Source: Pedococcus_A sp963730585
Lineage (GTDB): Bacteria > Actinomycetota > Actinomycetes > Actinomycetales > Dermatophilaceae
Length of the DNA stretch: 64,000 nucleotides
Assembly: GCA_963730585.1 (NCBI GenBank)
Contig: CAVSSL010000008.1
Coordinates: 124,001-188,000, forward strand
Direction of reading: 5' to 3'
The notes below the pieces were generated by a model that ran no database searches, was not told the origin of the DNA, and saw only the letters and a program-made list of their open reading frames with translations. A program made the translations under genes and the position numbers. This document shows, piece by piece, positions 33,749 to 42,254 of this stretch (its first letter is position 1; the number at the start of each line of letters is the position of its first letter).

Positions 33749-34681
33749 TCACTGGATGGGGACGAAGACCAGCAGCAGCGCCCAGCTGAGGGGGGCGGTG
33801 ACGAGCAGGGAGTCGAGCCGGTCCATCACACCCCCGTGGCCGGGGAGGATGTGGCTCATGTCCTTGATGCCGAGGTCGCGCTTGATGGTCGACTCGGTCA
33901 GGTCGCCGACGGTGGCCCCCACGGCGACGGCGGCACCCATGATGAGGCCGGCCCACCACGGCCCGCCCAACCCGATCGAGATGCTCAGCGACGCGCCCAG
34001 CATGCAGGCGAGCACCGAGCCGGTGAAGCCCTCCCAGGACTTCTTCGGGCTGACCGACGGCGCCATCGGGTGCCGACCCCAGAGCACACCGAAGACGTAG
34101 CCGCCGATGTCGCTCAGCACCGTGACGAGGATGAAGACGATCACGCGGGCCACTCCGTCGGGGGCGGCGAGCAGCAGCGCGGCGAAGCCGGCGAGGAACG
34201 AGGGGTAGAGCGCGACGAACATCCCACCCGCGACGTCGCGCACCGCGTCCTTCACGCCGTCGGCCACCCGCCAGAGCAGCACGCCGACACAGGTCAGGCC
34301 GAGGGTGACCGCCAGGGCCTGCGACCCGCCCCAGTAGGCGGAGCCCAGCATGCTGACCATGCCGACCATCGACGGCACGAGCGGGACGTCGATGCCCGCC
34401 TGGGCCAACGCCTTGCGCAGCTCCCACACCCCGACGCCCACCGCCACGGCCACGATGCCGAGGAACAGCTCCTTGGCCACGACCAGCGACACGATGATGA
34501 GGGCGCCGAGCGTGACCCCCACGGCGATGGCGGCCGGCAGGTTGCGGCCGGCGCGCGAGGTCTTCGGCGCCGCCGCGGCACGGCGCGAGGTGCCTCCTCC
34601 GGAGGAGTCGTCGGCGACCGCGGTCGAACCGGCAGCCCGGTTCTCCCGCAGGTCACGACGGGTGGGGTACGGCGAGGTCAT
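33749..34681 (-). CDS. cdsA: Phosphatidate cytidylyltransferase
   Basis: 310 residues; makes CDP-diacylglycerol from phosphatidic acid and CTP, the entry to phospholipid head-group synthesis. After a 40-residue Ser/Gly/Arg-rich cytosolic start come eight or so transmembrane helices. The CTP-transferase signature is near the C-terminus: DLTESTIKRDLGIKDMSHILPGHGG followed by VMDRLDS, and SVSPKKSWEGFTGS earlier. It follows frr and precedes rlmN in the conserved minus-strand order. Confidence 0.95.
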   Translation of the reverse strand: MTSPYPTRRDLRENRAAGSTAVADDSSGGGTSRRAAAAPKTSRAGRNLPAAIAVGVTLGALIIVSLVVAKELFLGIVAVAVGVGVWELRKALAQAGIDVPLVPSMVGMVSMLGSAYWGGSQALAVTLGLTCVGVLLWRVADGVKDAVRDVAGGMFVALYPSFLAGFAALLLAAPDGVARVIVFILVTVLSDIGGYVFGVLWGRHPMAPSVSPKKSWEGFTGSVLACMLGASLSISIGLGGPWWAGLIMGAAVAVGATVGDLTESTIKRDLGIKDMSHILPGHGGVMDRLDSLLVTAPLSWALLLVFVPIQ

Positions 34682-34715
34682 GGCAGGCGTGGTGCGTGGC
34701 GCGCTCTCGAGGTCC

Positions 34716-35273
34716 TCAGACCTCGAGCAGCTCGGCCTCCTTGTGCCGCATCATCTCGTCGACGGCGTCGACGTGCTTCTTGGTCGTGGCGTCGAGGTCC
34801 TTCTCCGCGCGCTTGCCCTCGTCCTCGCCGACCTCGCCGTCCTTGACCAGCTTGTCGAGCTGGTCCTTGGCGTGACGACGGATGTTGCGGATGGAGACCT
34901 TGGCATCCTCGCCCTTGTGGCGGGCGAGCTTGATGTAGTCCTTGCGGCGCTCCTCGGTGAGGGCGGGCAGCACGCAGCGGATGATGTTGCCGTCGTTGCT
35001 CGGGTTCACGCCGAGGTCGGAGTCGCGCAGCGTCTTCTCGATGGTGGCCATGGCCGACTTGTCGAACGGCGAGATGAGGATGGTGCGCGCCTCGGGGGTC
35101 TGGAACGAGGCGAGCTGCTGCAGCGGCGTGGGAGCGCCGTAGTAGTCGACGACGAGCTTGTTGAACATGCCCGGGGTGGCCCGACCGGTGCGGATGCCGG
35201 CGAAGTCCTCCTTGGCGACCTCGATGGCCTTCTCCATCTTCTCCTCGGCCTCGAGCAGGGTCTCGTCAATCAT
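34716..35273 (-). CDS. frr: Ribosome recycling factor
   Basis: 185 residues, the usual length. Splits the post-termination ribosome with EF-G. It shows the family start (MIDETLLEAEEKMEKAIEVAKEDFAGIRTGRA, residues 1-32) and LVVDYYGAPTPLQQLA. The C-terminal helix includes VRNIRRHAK-like SIRNIRRHAKDQLDKLVKDG. An AAGGAG ribosome site lies six bases before ATG 35273. It is preceded by pyrH, the usual partner. Confidence 0.97.
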   Translation of the reverse strand: MIDETLLEAEEKMEKAIEVAKEDFAGIRTGRATPGMFNKLVVDYYGAPTPLQQLASFQTPEARTILISPFDKSAMATIEKTLRDSDLGVNPSNDGNIIRCVLPALTEERRKDYIKLARHKGEDAKVSIRNIRRHAKDQLDKLVKDGEVGEDEGKRAEKDLDATTKKHVDAVDEMMRHKEAELLEV

Positions 35274-35366
35274 GTCGGCTCCTTCAGGGCCGTGGGTGCC
35301 GGCCTCATCGGTCTTCAGGGGTCGTGCTGGGTCTGCTGGGGTGGTGCGGGCGGGCCGCGGGGACGG

Positions 35367-36110
35367 TCAGTCCGCCGTGACCAGCGTCCCGATCCTCTCA
35401 CCGCGGATGGCGCGGACGATGTTGCCCTCGCCCTCCATGCCGAAGACCACCATGGGCAGCTTGTTGTCCATGCAGAGGCTGAACGCGGCCGCGTCGACCA
35501 CGCGCAGGCCCTGCTGGATGGCCTCGCCGTAGGTGATCTCGTCGAGCTTCTTGGCGTCCGGGTTGGTCCGCGGGTCGGAGTCGTAGACCCCGTCGACGCC
35601 GCTCTTGCTCATGAGCACCGCGTCGCACTTGATCTCGAGCGCTCGCTGCGCCGAGACGGTGTCGGTGGAGAAGAACGGCATGCCGGCCCCGGCACCGAAG
35701 ATGACGACGCGGCCCTTCTCGAGGTGCCGGATGGCACGGCGCGGGATGTAGGGCTCGGCGACCTGGCCCATCGCGATGGCGGTCTGCACGCGCGTCTCGA
35801 CGCCCTCCTTCTCGAGGAAGTCCTGCAGCGCGAGGCAGTTCATGACCGTGCCCAGCATGCCCATGTAGTCGGCGCGGGTGCGGTCCATGCCCTGCTGCTG
35901 CAGCTCGGCGCCACGGAAGAAGTTGCCCCCGCCCACGACCACGGCGACCTCGCTGCCGTCGCGCACGGCCCGGGCGATCTGCTGGGCGATCCCGCGGACG
36001 ACGTCGGGGGCCAGGCCCACCTTGCCGCCGCCGAAGACCTCCCCGGACAGCTTCAACAGCACCCGGTGGTACGAGCGGCTCTGGGTGACGTCGGCTCCGT
36101 CAGTGGTCAC
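35367..36110 (-). CDS. pyrH: Uridylate kinase
   Basis: 247 residues from GTG 36110, chosen because GGAGG lies seven bases upstream. Amino-acid-kinase fold, phosphorylates UMP to UDP and is feedback-regulated in most bacteria. Motifs: VLLKLSGEVFGG (phosphate loop), VVVGGGNFFRG, DYMGMLGTVMNCLALQDFLE, VIFGAGAGMPFFSTDT and CDAVLMSKSGVDGVYDSDP. It lies between tsf and frr as in most bacteria, although the ABM-type and small-protein genes are inserted before tsf here. Confidence 0.96.
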   Translation of the reverse strand: MTTDGADVTQSRSYHRVLLKLSGEVFGGGKVGLAPDVVRGIAQQIARAVRDGSEVAVVVGGGNFFRGAELQQQGMDRTRADYMGMLGTVMNCLALQDFLEKEGVETRVQTAIAMGQVAEPYIPRRAIRHLEKGRVVIFGAGAGMPFFSTDTVSAQRALEIKCDAVLMSKSGVDGVYDSDPRTNPDAKKLDEITYGEAIQQGLRVVDAAAFSLCMDNKLPMVVFGMEGEGNIVRAIRGERIGTLVTAD

Positions 36111-36242
36111 GTGGCTTCCTCCATGAGGGCTCTCGGGGGCACGGCGGCGGTCGCCCGATCTTTCCACACCGGGAGGTCCGGATTCGACTCGGGCGGTGAG
36201 ACGGCCAGGACCGTCCGCCGGGTCTGGGACAATCGTGCGGCC

Positions 36243-36902
36243 ATGCCTGACATTCCCGCCACCGGCCCTGACACACCCGCCTCCCAGAACAGCACCTCTC
36301 AGGACACCGGCACCCAGGACACCGGGCGCCACCCCGTCACCGTCGCCATCACCCGCAAGGTGCGCCCCGAGGACGAGCTGCTGATGCAGGCCTGGGTCCA
36401 TGCCGGCACGTCGATGGCCGAGCGCTTCCCCGGCTTCCTGGGCACCGGCTGGGTCCGGCCGGCGGCGAACTCCGCCGACTGGCACATGCTCTACCGGTTC
36501 GACTCGCCCGAGAGCCTGCAGCGCTGGGAGGAGTCGACGGAGCGGACCCGGTGGCTGCGGTCCGCGCAGGACCTCGTCGAGCACACCCGGGTGGAGCACC
36601 GCACCGGCATCGAGGGCTGGTTCGACGAGCCCCGCGAGCGCTCGGTCAGCGACCTGGCGCCGGCCGCGCCACCGCCGCCCCCGCGGTGGAAGCAGGCCGT
36701 GGTCATCTGGGTGGCCTTCTTCCCCACCAACGTGCTGTTCACTTGGCTGCTGACGCCCGTCCTCGGGCACTGGCCGCTGGTGCTGCGCGTCCTGGTCTCC
36801 ACGCTGCTGCTGACGCCGCTGATGACCTACCTCGTGCTGCCCCAGGTGACCAGGCTGCTGCAGCCCTGGCTGACGGGAGCGGCTAGAACCCGGCGTTCCT
36901 GA
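36243..36902 (+). CDS. Antibiotic biosynthesis monooxygenase (ABM) domain membrane protein
   Basis: 219 residues. A Thr/Ser/Gln-rich N-terminus (PASQNSTSQDTGTQDTG) precedes an ABM ferredoxin-like domain: TVAITRKVRPEDELLMQAWVHAG, ERFPGFLGTGWVRP, WHMLYRFDSPESLQRWEES. Two transmembrane helices follow after a proline stretch (PPPPPRWKQAVVIWVAFFPTN and LRVLVSTLLLTPLMTYLVLP). This architecture is common in actinobacteria with no known reaction; ABM domains often act on quinones or haem. GACAAT nine bases before the ATG may be its -10 box. It converges with a small gene, overlapping by 20 bases. Confidence 0.85.
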   Translation: MPDIPATGPDTPASQNSTSQDTGTQDTGRHPVTVAITRKVRPEDELLMQAWVHAGTSMAERFPGFLGTGWVRPAANSADWHMLYRFDSPESLQRWEESTERTRWLRSAQDLVEHTRVEHRTGIEGWFDEPRERSVSDLAPAAPPPPPRWKQAVVIWVAFFPTNVLFTWLLTPVLGHWPLVLRVLVSTLLLTPLMTYLVLPQVTRLLQPWLTGAARTRRS

Positions 36903-37077
36903 GGACGAACTCCGTCTCGGTGTCGCGCCCGCCCTGCGGGTCGGGGGCGGGCTCGACCTCCTGGGTCGTGATCGTGTCGGCGAGCCGGACCGGTTCGGGC
37001 AGGTGGGTGAAGTCGGGCAGCGCGCGGTGCGCCTTGTCGCCTCCGCGACGCTCGTGCCGGCCCTTCCTGCGCCCCAT
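36883..37077 (-). CDS. Small basic conserved hypothetical protein (64 aa)
   Basis: 64 residues from ATG 37077: MGRRKGRHERRGGDKAHRAL, then DFTHLPEPVRLADTITTQEVEPAPDP and a polar end. The strongly basic start followed by an acidic half resembles short actinobacterial proteins of unknown role often seen near rpsB-tsf-pyrH. Its last 20 bases overlap the convergent ABM gene. No catalytic motif. A real gene is likely but not certain. Confidence 0.5.
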   Translation of the reverse strand: MGRRKGRHERRGGDKAHRALPDFTHLPEPVRLADTITTQEVEPAPDPQGGRDTETEFVLRNAGF

Positions 37078-37084
37078 GCAGGCA

Positions 37085-37119
37085 GTATGCCGCGTGCGCG
37101 CCGTGAGCGGGCGGCATAC
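37085..37119. repeat. Inverted pair of GTATGCCGC motifs
   Basis: GTATGCCGC (37085-37093) and GCGGCATAC (37111-37119) form a 9-bp inverted repeat with 17 bases between, in the noncoding gap between tsf and the small protein gene. Confidence 0.75.
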
Positions 37120-37184
37120 GGGAACCGGGCGGGAACCGGCGCTGGATGCGGGCGAGGACGGCGCTGGAGCGGGGCCGGGAACGG

Positions 37185-37219
37185 CGCGAGGCCCGCCCCC
37201 GGTGGGGACGGGCCTCGCG
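37185..37219 (-). terminator. Hairpin terminator downstream of tsf
   Basis: CGCGAGGCCCG / CGGGCCTCGCG (11-bp perfect arms) with an inner CCCC/GGGG extension, 24 bases after the tsf stop. There is no T tract, typical of actinobacterial hairpin-only terminators. It ends the rpsB-tsf unit. Confidence 0.7.
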
Positions 37220-37243
37220 GCGTACGTGCGTCAGGTGCTGGTG

Positions 37244-38074
37244 TCAGCCACCGACGCGGAACCGGGCGAAGGACTGCGCGTTGGCGCCGGCCTCCTCCAG
37301 GACCTTGCTGACGGTCTTCTTGGCGTCCTTGGCGAACGGCTGCTCGAGCAGGACGTTCTCCTTGAAGTAGCCGTTGACGCGACCCTCGACGATCTTCGGC
37401 AGGGCGGCCTCGGGCTTGCCCTCCTCCTTCGCGGTGGCCTCGGCGACGCGGCGCTCGTTCTCCACCGTCTCCGGGTCGACCTCGTCGCGGGTCAGCACGG
37501 TCGGGCTGAACGCGGCGATGTGCATCGCGACGTCGCGGCCGATCTGCTCGTCGCCACCCTCGAGGGCGACCAGGACGCCGATCTGCGCGGGCAGGTCCGG
37601 GCTGGTCTTGTGCAGGTAGGACACGACGTTGCCGCCCTCGAGGCGGGCCACGCGCTTGACCTCGATCTTCTCGCCGATCGTGGCGTTGGCCTCGTCGAGG
37701 AGGTCCTGCACGGTCCGGCCGTCGGCCAGCGTGCTCTTCAGCAGGGCGTCGGCGTCGGCCGCGCCGGAGGCGACGGCCTGGTCGAGCACCTGCTGGGCCA
37801 GCTCGCCGAACTTCTCGCCCTTGGCGACGAAGTCGGTCTCGCAGAGGACCTCGACGAGGGTGCCCACGCCGCCCTCGACCCGGGCTGCGACCAGGCCGTT
37901 GGAGGTGGTGCGACCCTCGCGCTTGGTGACGCCCTTGAGGCCCTTGACGCGCAGGATCTCCGTGGCCTTGGCGCGGTCGCCATCGGCCTCGTCGAGAGCC
38001 TTCTTCACGTCGAGCATGCCGGCGCCGGTCTGCTCGCGCAGCGCCTTGATGTCAGCGGCGGTGTAGTTCGCCAT
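37244..38074 (-). CDS. tsf: Translation elongation factor Ts
   Basis: 276 residues; nucleotide exchange factor for EF-Tu. N-terminal UBA-like domain with YTAADIKALREQTGAGMLDVKKALDE, then the EF-Tu contact motif (CETDFVA in LVEVLCETDFVAKGEKF) and two dimerisation subdomains ending AQSFARFRVGG. Follows rpsB by 45 bases; co-transcription with rpsB is the rule. Confidence 0.97.
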   Translation of the reverse strand: MANYTAADIKALREQTGAGMLDVKKALDEADGDRAKATEILRVKGLKGVTKREGRTTSNGLVAARVEGGVGTLVEVLCETDFVAKGEKFGELAQQVLDQAVASGAADADALLKSTLADGRTVQDLLDEANATIGEKIEVKRVARLEGGNVVSYLHKTSPDLPAQIGVLVALEGGDEQIGRDVAMHIAAFSPTVLTRDEVDPETVENERRVAEATAKEEGKPEAALPKIVEGRVNGYFKENVLLEQPFAKDAKKTVSKVLEEAGANAQSFARFRVGG

Positions 38075-38119
38075 AGATGTTGTCTCGCTTCTCGTCGGTG
38101 CGGTTCGGTGCGGGCTGGC

Positions 38120-39058
38120 TCAGGCCTTGGCGTCGGCGTCGGTCGCGGCCTCGGGGGCAACGGCCTCCGCCTCGGCGGCAGCAGGAGCCTCAGCAGCAGC
38201 GGGAGCGTCGGCGGCAGCGGGAGCGTCGGCAGCGGCGGTCTCGCCGGCCTCCGGGGCCGCCTGGTCGGCAGCCTGGGCGGCCTCGCCACCGAGCAGCTCG
38301 CGCTCCCACTCGGCGAGCGGCTCGTCGCCGGCGACAACACCCTCGGCCTGCTCACCGGACTTGCCGGCGGAGCGGGACATGAGGCCGTCGGCCACCGCGT
38401 CGGCGATCACGCGGGTCAGCAGGGTGACCGAGCGGATGGCGTCGTCGTTGCCCGGGATCTTGTAGTCGACCTCGTCCGGGTCGCAGTTGGTGTCGAGGAT
38501 CGCGATGACCGGCAGGCCGAGCTTGCGGGCCTCGTCGACGGCGAGGTGCTCCTTCTTGGTGTCCACGATCCACACGGCCGAGGGGACCTTGGCCATGTCG
38601 CGGATGCCGCCGAGGGTCTTCTCCAGCTTGACCCGCTCGCGGTTGAGGATGAGGAGCTCCTTCTTCGTGCGACCCGAACCGGCCACGTCGTCGAAGTTGA
38701 TCTCCTCGAGCTCCTTGAGGCGCGTGAGGCGCTTGGAGATCGTCTGGAAGTTGGTGAGCATGCCACCGAGCCAGCGGTGGTTGACGTACGGCATCCCGAC
38801 GCGCGTCGCCTGCTCGGCGATGGGCTCCTGCGCCTGCTTCTTGGTGCCGACGAAGAGGATGGTGCCGCCGTGGGCGACGGTCTCCTTGACGAACTCGTAG
38901 GCGTTGTTGATGTACGTCAGCGACTGCTGCAGGTCGATGATGTAGATGCCGTTGCGCTCGGTCATGATGAAGCGCTTCATCTTCGGGTTCCAGCGACGGG
39001 TCTGGTGCCCGAAGTGGACGCCGCTCTCGAGGAGCTGGCGCATGGTGACGACGGCCAT
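38120..39058 (-). CDS. rpsB: 30S ribosomal protein S2
   Basis: 312 residues: a normal S2 core (MAVVTMRQLLESGVHFGHQTRRWNPKM..., IDLQQSLTYINNAYEFV, VGTKKQAQEP, YVNHRWLGGMLTNFQTI, VDTKKEHLAVDEARKLGLPVIAILDTNCDPDEVDY with zinc/nucleotide-like motif) and an actinobacterial C-terminal extension of about 55 residues made almost only of Ala, Glu, Asp and Pro (repeats of ADAPAAA). GGGAGA nine bases before ATG is the ribosome site. It binds the 30S platform with S1. Confidence 0.97.
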   Translation of the reverse strand: MAVVTMRQLLESGVHFGHQTRRWNPKMKRFIMTERNGIYIIDLQQSLTYINNAYEFVKETVAHGGTILFVGTKKQAQEPIAEQATRVGMPYVNHRWLGGMLTNFQTISKRLTRLKELEEINFDDVAGSGRTKKELLILNRERVKLEKTLGGIRDMAKVPSAVWIVDTKKEHLAVDEARKLGLPVIAILDTNCDPDEVDYKIPGNDDAIRSVTLLTRVIADAVADGLMSRSAGKSGEQAEGVVAGDEPLAEWERELLGGEAAQAADQAAPEAGETAAADAPAAADAPAAAEAPAAAEAEAVAPEAATDADAKA

Positions 39059-39358
39059 GCCGTGTTCTCCCTTGTGTCGTTGTCAGTTGCGTCGGTGGGC
39101 CGGTTGTCCCGGCCACCTGCCTGGCGCCTGCACGCACCCCGCCGGACGTCGTGCGGTGCGGGTGGGACCCGGCCGCACGGCATACGGACTGCCGTGGTGC
39201 GCCCCGGTTCGGAGGTGGTCCTCGTCACCGGCGGAAGACGCGCGAATTTCGGTCCGTGCGCGTGGGCACACGTGACCGCCCACCATCGTACGGCCTCTGG
39301 GCCCCAGGCGGAAAATCGCGTGCCCACGCGCCGATGCCGCCGGTAGGGTCGCGTTCTT
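39059..39358. other. 300-base intergenic region with rpsB and MFS promoters
   Basis: No gene found on either strand. It should contain the rpsB promoter and leader on the minus strand (I see no clear -10) and the MFS promoter on the plus strand. It also contains one GGCATAC copy (39179-39185) and several short GC-rich palindromes. Confidence 0.5.
39344..39349 (+). promoter_or_regulatory. -10 box of the MFS transporter gene
   Basis: TAGGGT nine bases before GTG 39359, so the leader is at most a few bases long. Confidence 0.5.
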
Positions 39359-40630
39359 GTGACCGTCCTGCCCCGCCTGCTCGACCACGCCACGGAGTGG
39401 GCGGCGCCGGCCCGGATGGGCACGGCCTTCCGGTGGAACCTCGCCTCGTCGTGGGTGGGTCAGCTCGGGGACGGGATCGCCCTGGCCGCCGGTCCCCTGC
39501 TGGTCGCCTCCCTCACCCGCGACCCCACCCTCATCGCCGCGGCGGCGATGGTCCAGAACGTGCCGACGCTGCTGCTGGGCCTGTATGCCGGCGCCGTCGC
39601 CGACCGGGTCGACCGCCGCCGCCTCGTGCTCGCCGCCAACCTGGTGCGTGTCGGGGTGCTCGCGGTCCTGGTGGCCACCATCGTCACCGGCACGGTGTCG
39701 ATCGGGCTGCTGCTCGCCACGCTGTTCGCGGTCGGCGTGGCCGAGCTGTTCGCCGACACCGGTTGGCGGGCGGTGCTTCCGATGATCGTGCCGAAAGCCG
39801 ACCTCGGGATCGGCAACGCCCGGCAGATGTCCGGGTTCCTCGTGGCCAACCAGTTCGTGGGACCGGCGGTCGGGGCGAGCCTGTTCGCCCTCGGGTCCGC
39901 CGTCCCCTTCGGGGTGCAGGGGGCGGCCCTGCTGCTGGCAGCGGCGCTGTTCGCCAAGGTGCGACTGCCGCGGGAGCAGGACCCCCAGCGTCCGGAGCAG
40001 CACATCGGCCACGACATCCTCGACGGGCTGCGGTGGATCTCGGGCAACGCCCCGATCCGCACCCTCACGCTGGTGATCTTCATCTTCAACATCACCTGGG
40101 GAGCCCCGTGGGGCGTCCTCGTCTACTGGGCCCAGGAGCGTCTGCACGTGGGCGCGGTCGGGTTCGGCCTGCTCACGACCTGCTCCGCGGTGGGCGGCGT
40201 GACGTCGGTGCTGCTCTACGACCGGCTCGAGCGGCGCGTGCCGCTCGCACGGCTGATGAGGATCTGCCTGGCGCTGGAGGTGCTGACCCACCTCGCGCTG
40301 GCCCTGACGACGGTGCCCTGGGTCGCGATGGGGGTCATGGTGATCTTCGGTGGCTACGCGTTCGTGTGGGGGTCGCTGTCGTCGGCGGTGCGCCAGCGGG
40401 CGACGCCGAACGAGTACCAGGGCCGCGTCGGCAGCGTCTACTGGCTGGGCCTGATCGTCGGACTCCTGGTGGGCCAGTTCCTCGGTGGCCAGATCGCCCA
40501 CCGGTTCGGGGCCGCGGCGCCGTTCTGGTTCGCCTTCGCGGGAGCCGGCCTCACCCTGGTGGTCGTCTGGCGCCAGCTCGACCACATCGCCCACGCCGAC
40601 GCGTCGGACGAGGCTGCCGTCGTGGGCTGA
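39359..40630 (+). CDS. MFS transporter (macrolide-efflux-like)
   Basis: 423 residues with 12 predicted helices. MFS-3/enterobactin-exporter-like features: SWVGQLGDGIALAAGPLL in helix one, the motif-A loop GLYAGAVADRVDRRRLV between helices two and three, and VLVYWAQERLHVGAVGFGLL in the second half. Proteins of this type (MefA, EntS, Rv1258c Tap) export small hydrophobic compounds; the substrate here is unknown. GTG 39359 is supported by a -10 box just upstream. It is a plus-strand insertion beside rpsB. Confidence 0.88.
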   Translation: MTVLPRLLDHATEWAAPARMGTAFRWNLASSWVGQLGDGIALAAGPLLVASLTRDPTLIAAAAMVQNVPTLLLGLYAGAVADRVDRRRLVLAANLVRVGVLAVLVATIVTGTVSIGLLLATLFAVGVAELFADTGWRAVLPMIVPKADLGIGNARQMSGFLVANQFVGPAVGASLFALGSAVPFGVQGAALLLAAALFAKVRLPREQDPQRPEQHIGHDILDGLRWISGNAPIRTLTLVIFIFNITWGAPWGVLVYWAQERLHVGAVGFGLLTTCSAVGGVTSVLLYDRLERRVPLARLMRICLALEVLTHLALALTTVPWVAMGVMVIFGGYAFVWGSLSSAVRQRATPNEYQGRVGSVYWLGLIVGLLVGQFLGGQIAHRFGAAAPFWFAFAGAGLTLVVVWRQLDHIAHADASDEAAVVG

Positions 40631-40700
40631 GGCCGGGGTGGCCCCGACAGCCGCCCGGACCCCACGGGCGAAGTGCGCGGCACATCGCCGCGCCGAAGCC

Positions 40701-42191
40701 TCAGCCCCCGGAGCCGGAGTGCCCGGAACCCAGGCCCTCCCCCGCCCCGCGCGCGGCGTCCCGCTCGTAGAGCTGCTCGAAGAGGTCGACGTACTGCGTC
40801 AGGTGGCGGTCCCCGAGGTAGAGGTCGCGCACCCGGGAGCGCGCCGCCGTGCCGAGCATGCGGGCGTACTCCTCGTCGGTCAGGACGTCCTGGAGCCGCT
40901 TGGCGAAGCTGTCGAGGTCGGTGGGGTCCTTGAGCAGCAGGCCGCTCTCACCGTCGATGATCTGGTCCTGGATGCCGCCGACCGCCGAGGCGAGGACCGG
41001 CTTGGCCTTCCACATCGGCTCCGTGACGGTCAGCCCGAAGCCCTCGACGAGGCTCTTCTGCACGACGACGGCAGCTCGCCGCTGGAGGCAGTTGACGAGG
41101 TGGGCGTTCTCGTCGATGTCGTCCATGGGCAGGCAGGCGAGGTGGACGCGGGCCCGGCGCTCCGAGGGAAGGGCCTGCCACAGGCCCCGGCACTCGGCGA
41201 GCACCTCGGCGCCCTCGGGGTCGTCGCTCACGCCCTGCACGTCGGGGCCCACGAGCATGAGGTGCACGTCGGGCGGCAGGTCGTCGAGGTGGTCGGCGAA
41301 CCCGGTGAGCACCCCGCCCATGTCCTTGAGCCGGTCCCAGCGGCTGACCTGGAGCACGACCCGGGCGCCGCGCGCCACCGGCTGGCCGTCGAGCACGAGC
41401 CGGCGGTGGCCGCGCACCCTCCCGGGGGTGCCGTCGCGGCGGGTGAACCGCAGGCTGCCGTGGTCCCTGCTCGTGTCGACGAGCGACGCCTCACGCAGGG
41501 CGGCGTCGACGTCGGCGGGCGTCAGCTCGGTGTTCTTGGCGCTGAACGGGTCCAGCGATGGCGGGATCACCCAGAGCCGGTCCTCCGGCACCCAGCTCGG
41601 CGCGTAGGTCCGGCGCGAGAAGATGAAGGCTTCAGCGGCCTCGATGTGTGGCCGCAGGAAGGCCCAGCCGATGTCGGTCAGCTCGGTCGGCTCGTCGCGA
41701 CCGATGTGGCAGCGCCAGACGACGTGGGCCCCGGCCTCGCGCAGCGTGCCGGCCAGGCCGGCGGTCTGCGGGTCGTGGAGCAGCACGACGTCACCGGGGC
41801 GCACCATCGGCGCGAGCGCCTCGCTGTTGCCGGCGAGGACGTCGTTGTAGTGCCGCTGCTCGGCCACCCCCAGCGGCCCTCCGTCGCCGGCCATGCCGTG
41901 CAGCACGTTGTGCAGCCGCTTGGTGATGGCGAAGAACTCAGGGTCGCCATCCAGCACGAGCCACCGCGTCTCGACGCCGGCGCCCCTGGTGTAGGCCAGG
42001 AGGAACTGGAGCATCTCGGCCACGCCACCCCCCTGGGCGGTGGCGTTGATGTTCCAGATGGTGCGGCCGGCGAAGAGCTCCCGGGCGCGCACGATGTAGC
42101 GGGCCAGGCGCGCAGCACGCTCCGGCGCCAGCAGGTTTGCGAGCCGGTCCAGGGAGACGGCGTCGATGTCGACTTCCCGCATGCCACTCAT
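40701..42191 (-). CDS. GT4-family glycosyltransferase, trehalose synthase (TreT)-like
   Basis: 496 residues from ATG 42191 (ATG 42182 possible). GT-B fold: N-terminal domain opens with IWNINATAQGGGVAEMLQFLLAY (the loop of TreT-type enzymes) and VVLLHDPQTAGLA, WRCHIGRDEP. C-terminal domain: VLQVSRWDRLKDMGGVLTGF (nucleotide-sugar site), LMLVGPDVQG, CLQRRAAVVVQKSLVEGFGLTVTEPMWKAKPVLAS with the EX7E glutamates. TreT makes trehalose from an NDP-glucose and glucose; in actinobacteria relatives are of uncertain specificity, so the reaction is tentative. Confidence 0.85.
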   Translation of the reverse strand: MSGMREVDIDAVSLDRLANLLAPERAARLARYIVRARELFAGRTIWNINATAQGGGVAEMLQFLLAYTRGAGVETRWLVLDGDPEFFAITKRLHNVLHGMAGDGGPLGVAEQRHYNDVLAGNSEALAPMVRPGDVVLLHDPQTAGLAGTLREAGAHVVWRCHIGRDEPTELTDIGWAFLRPHIEAAEAFIFSRRTYAPSWVPEDRLWVIPPSLDPFSAKNTELTPADVDAALREASLVDTSRDHGSLRFTRRDGTPGRVRGHRRLVLDGQPVARGARVVLQVSRWDRLKDMGGVLTGFADHLDDLPPDVHLMLVGPDVQGVSDDPEGAEVLAECRGLWQALPSERRARVHLACLPMDDIDENAHLVNCLQRRAAVVVQKSLVEGFGLTVTEPMWKAKPVLASAVGGIQDQIIDGESGLLLKDPTDLDSFAKRLQDVLTDEEYARMLGTAARSRVRDLYLGDRHLTQYVDLFEQLYERDAARGAGEGLGSGHSGSGG

Positions 42192-42242
42192 GCTGTCATG
42201 GCGTGGCGACACGGTGCCTGTCTTCGCCCCACTTTGCCCCGC

Positions 42243-42248
42243 TAGCCT
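42243..42248 (+). promoter_or_regulatory. -10 box of the DapC-like gene (leaderless type)
   Basis: TAGCCT six bases before ATG 42255, the leaderless spacing. It lies in the 63-base gap divergent from the glycosyltransferase gene. Confidence 0.6.
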
Positions 42249-42254
42249 CGGTCC

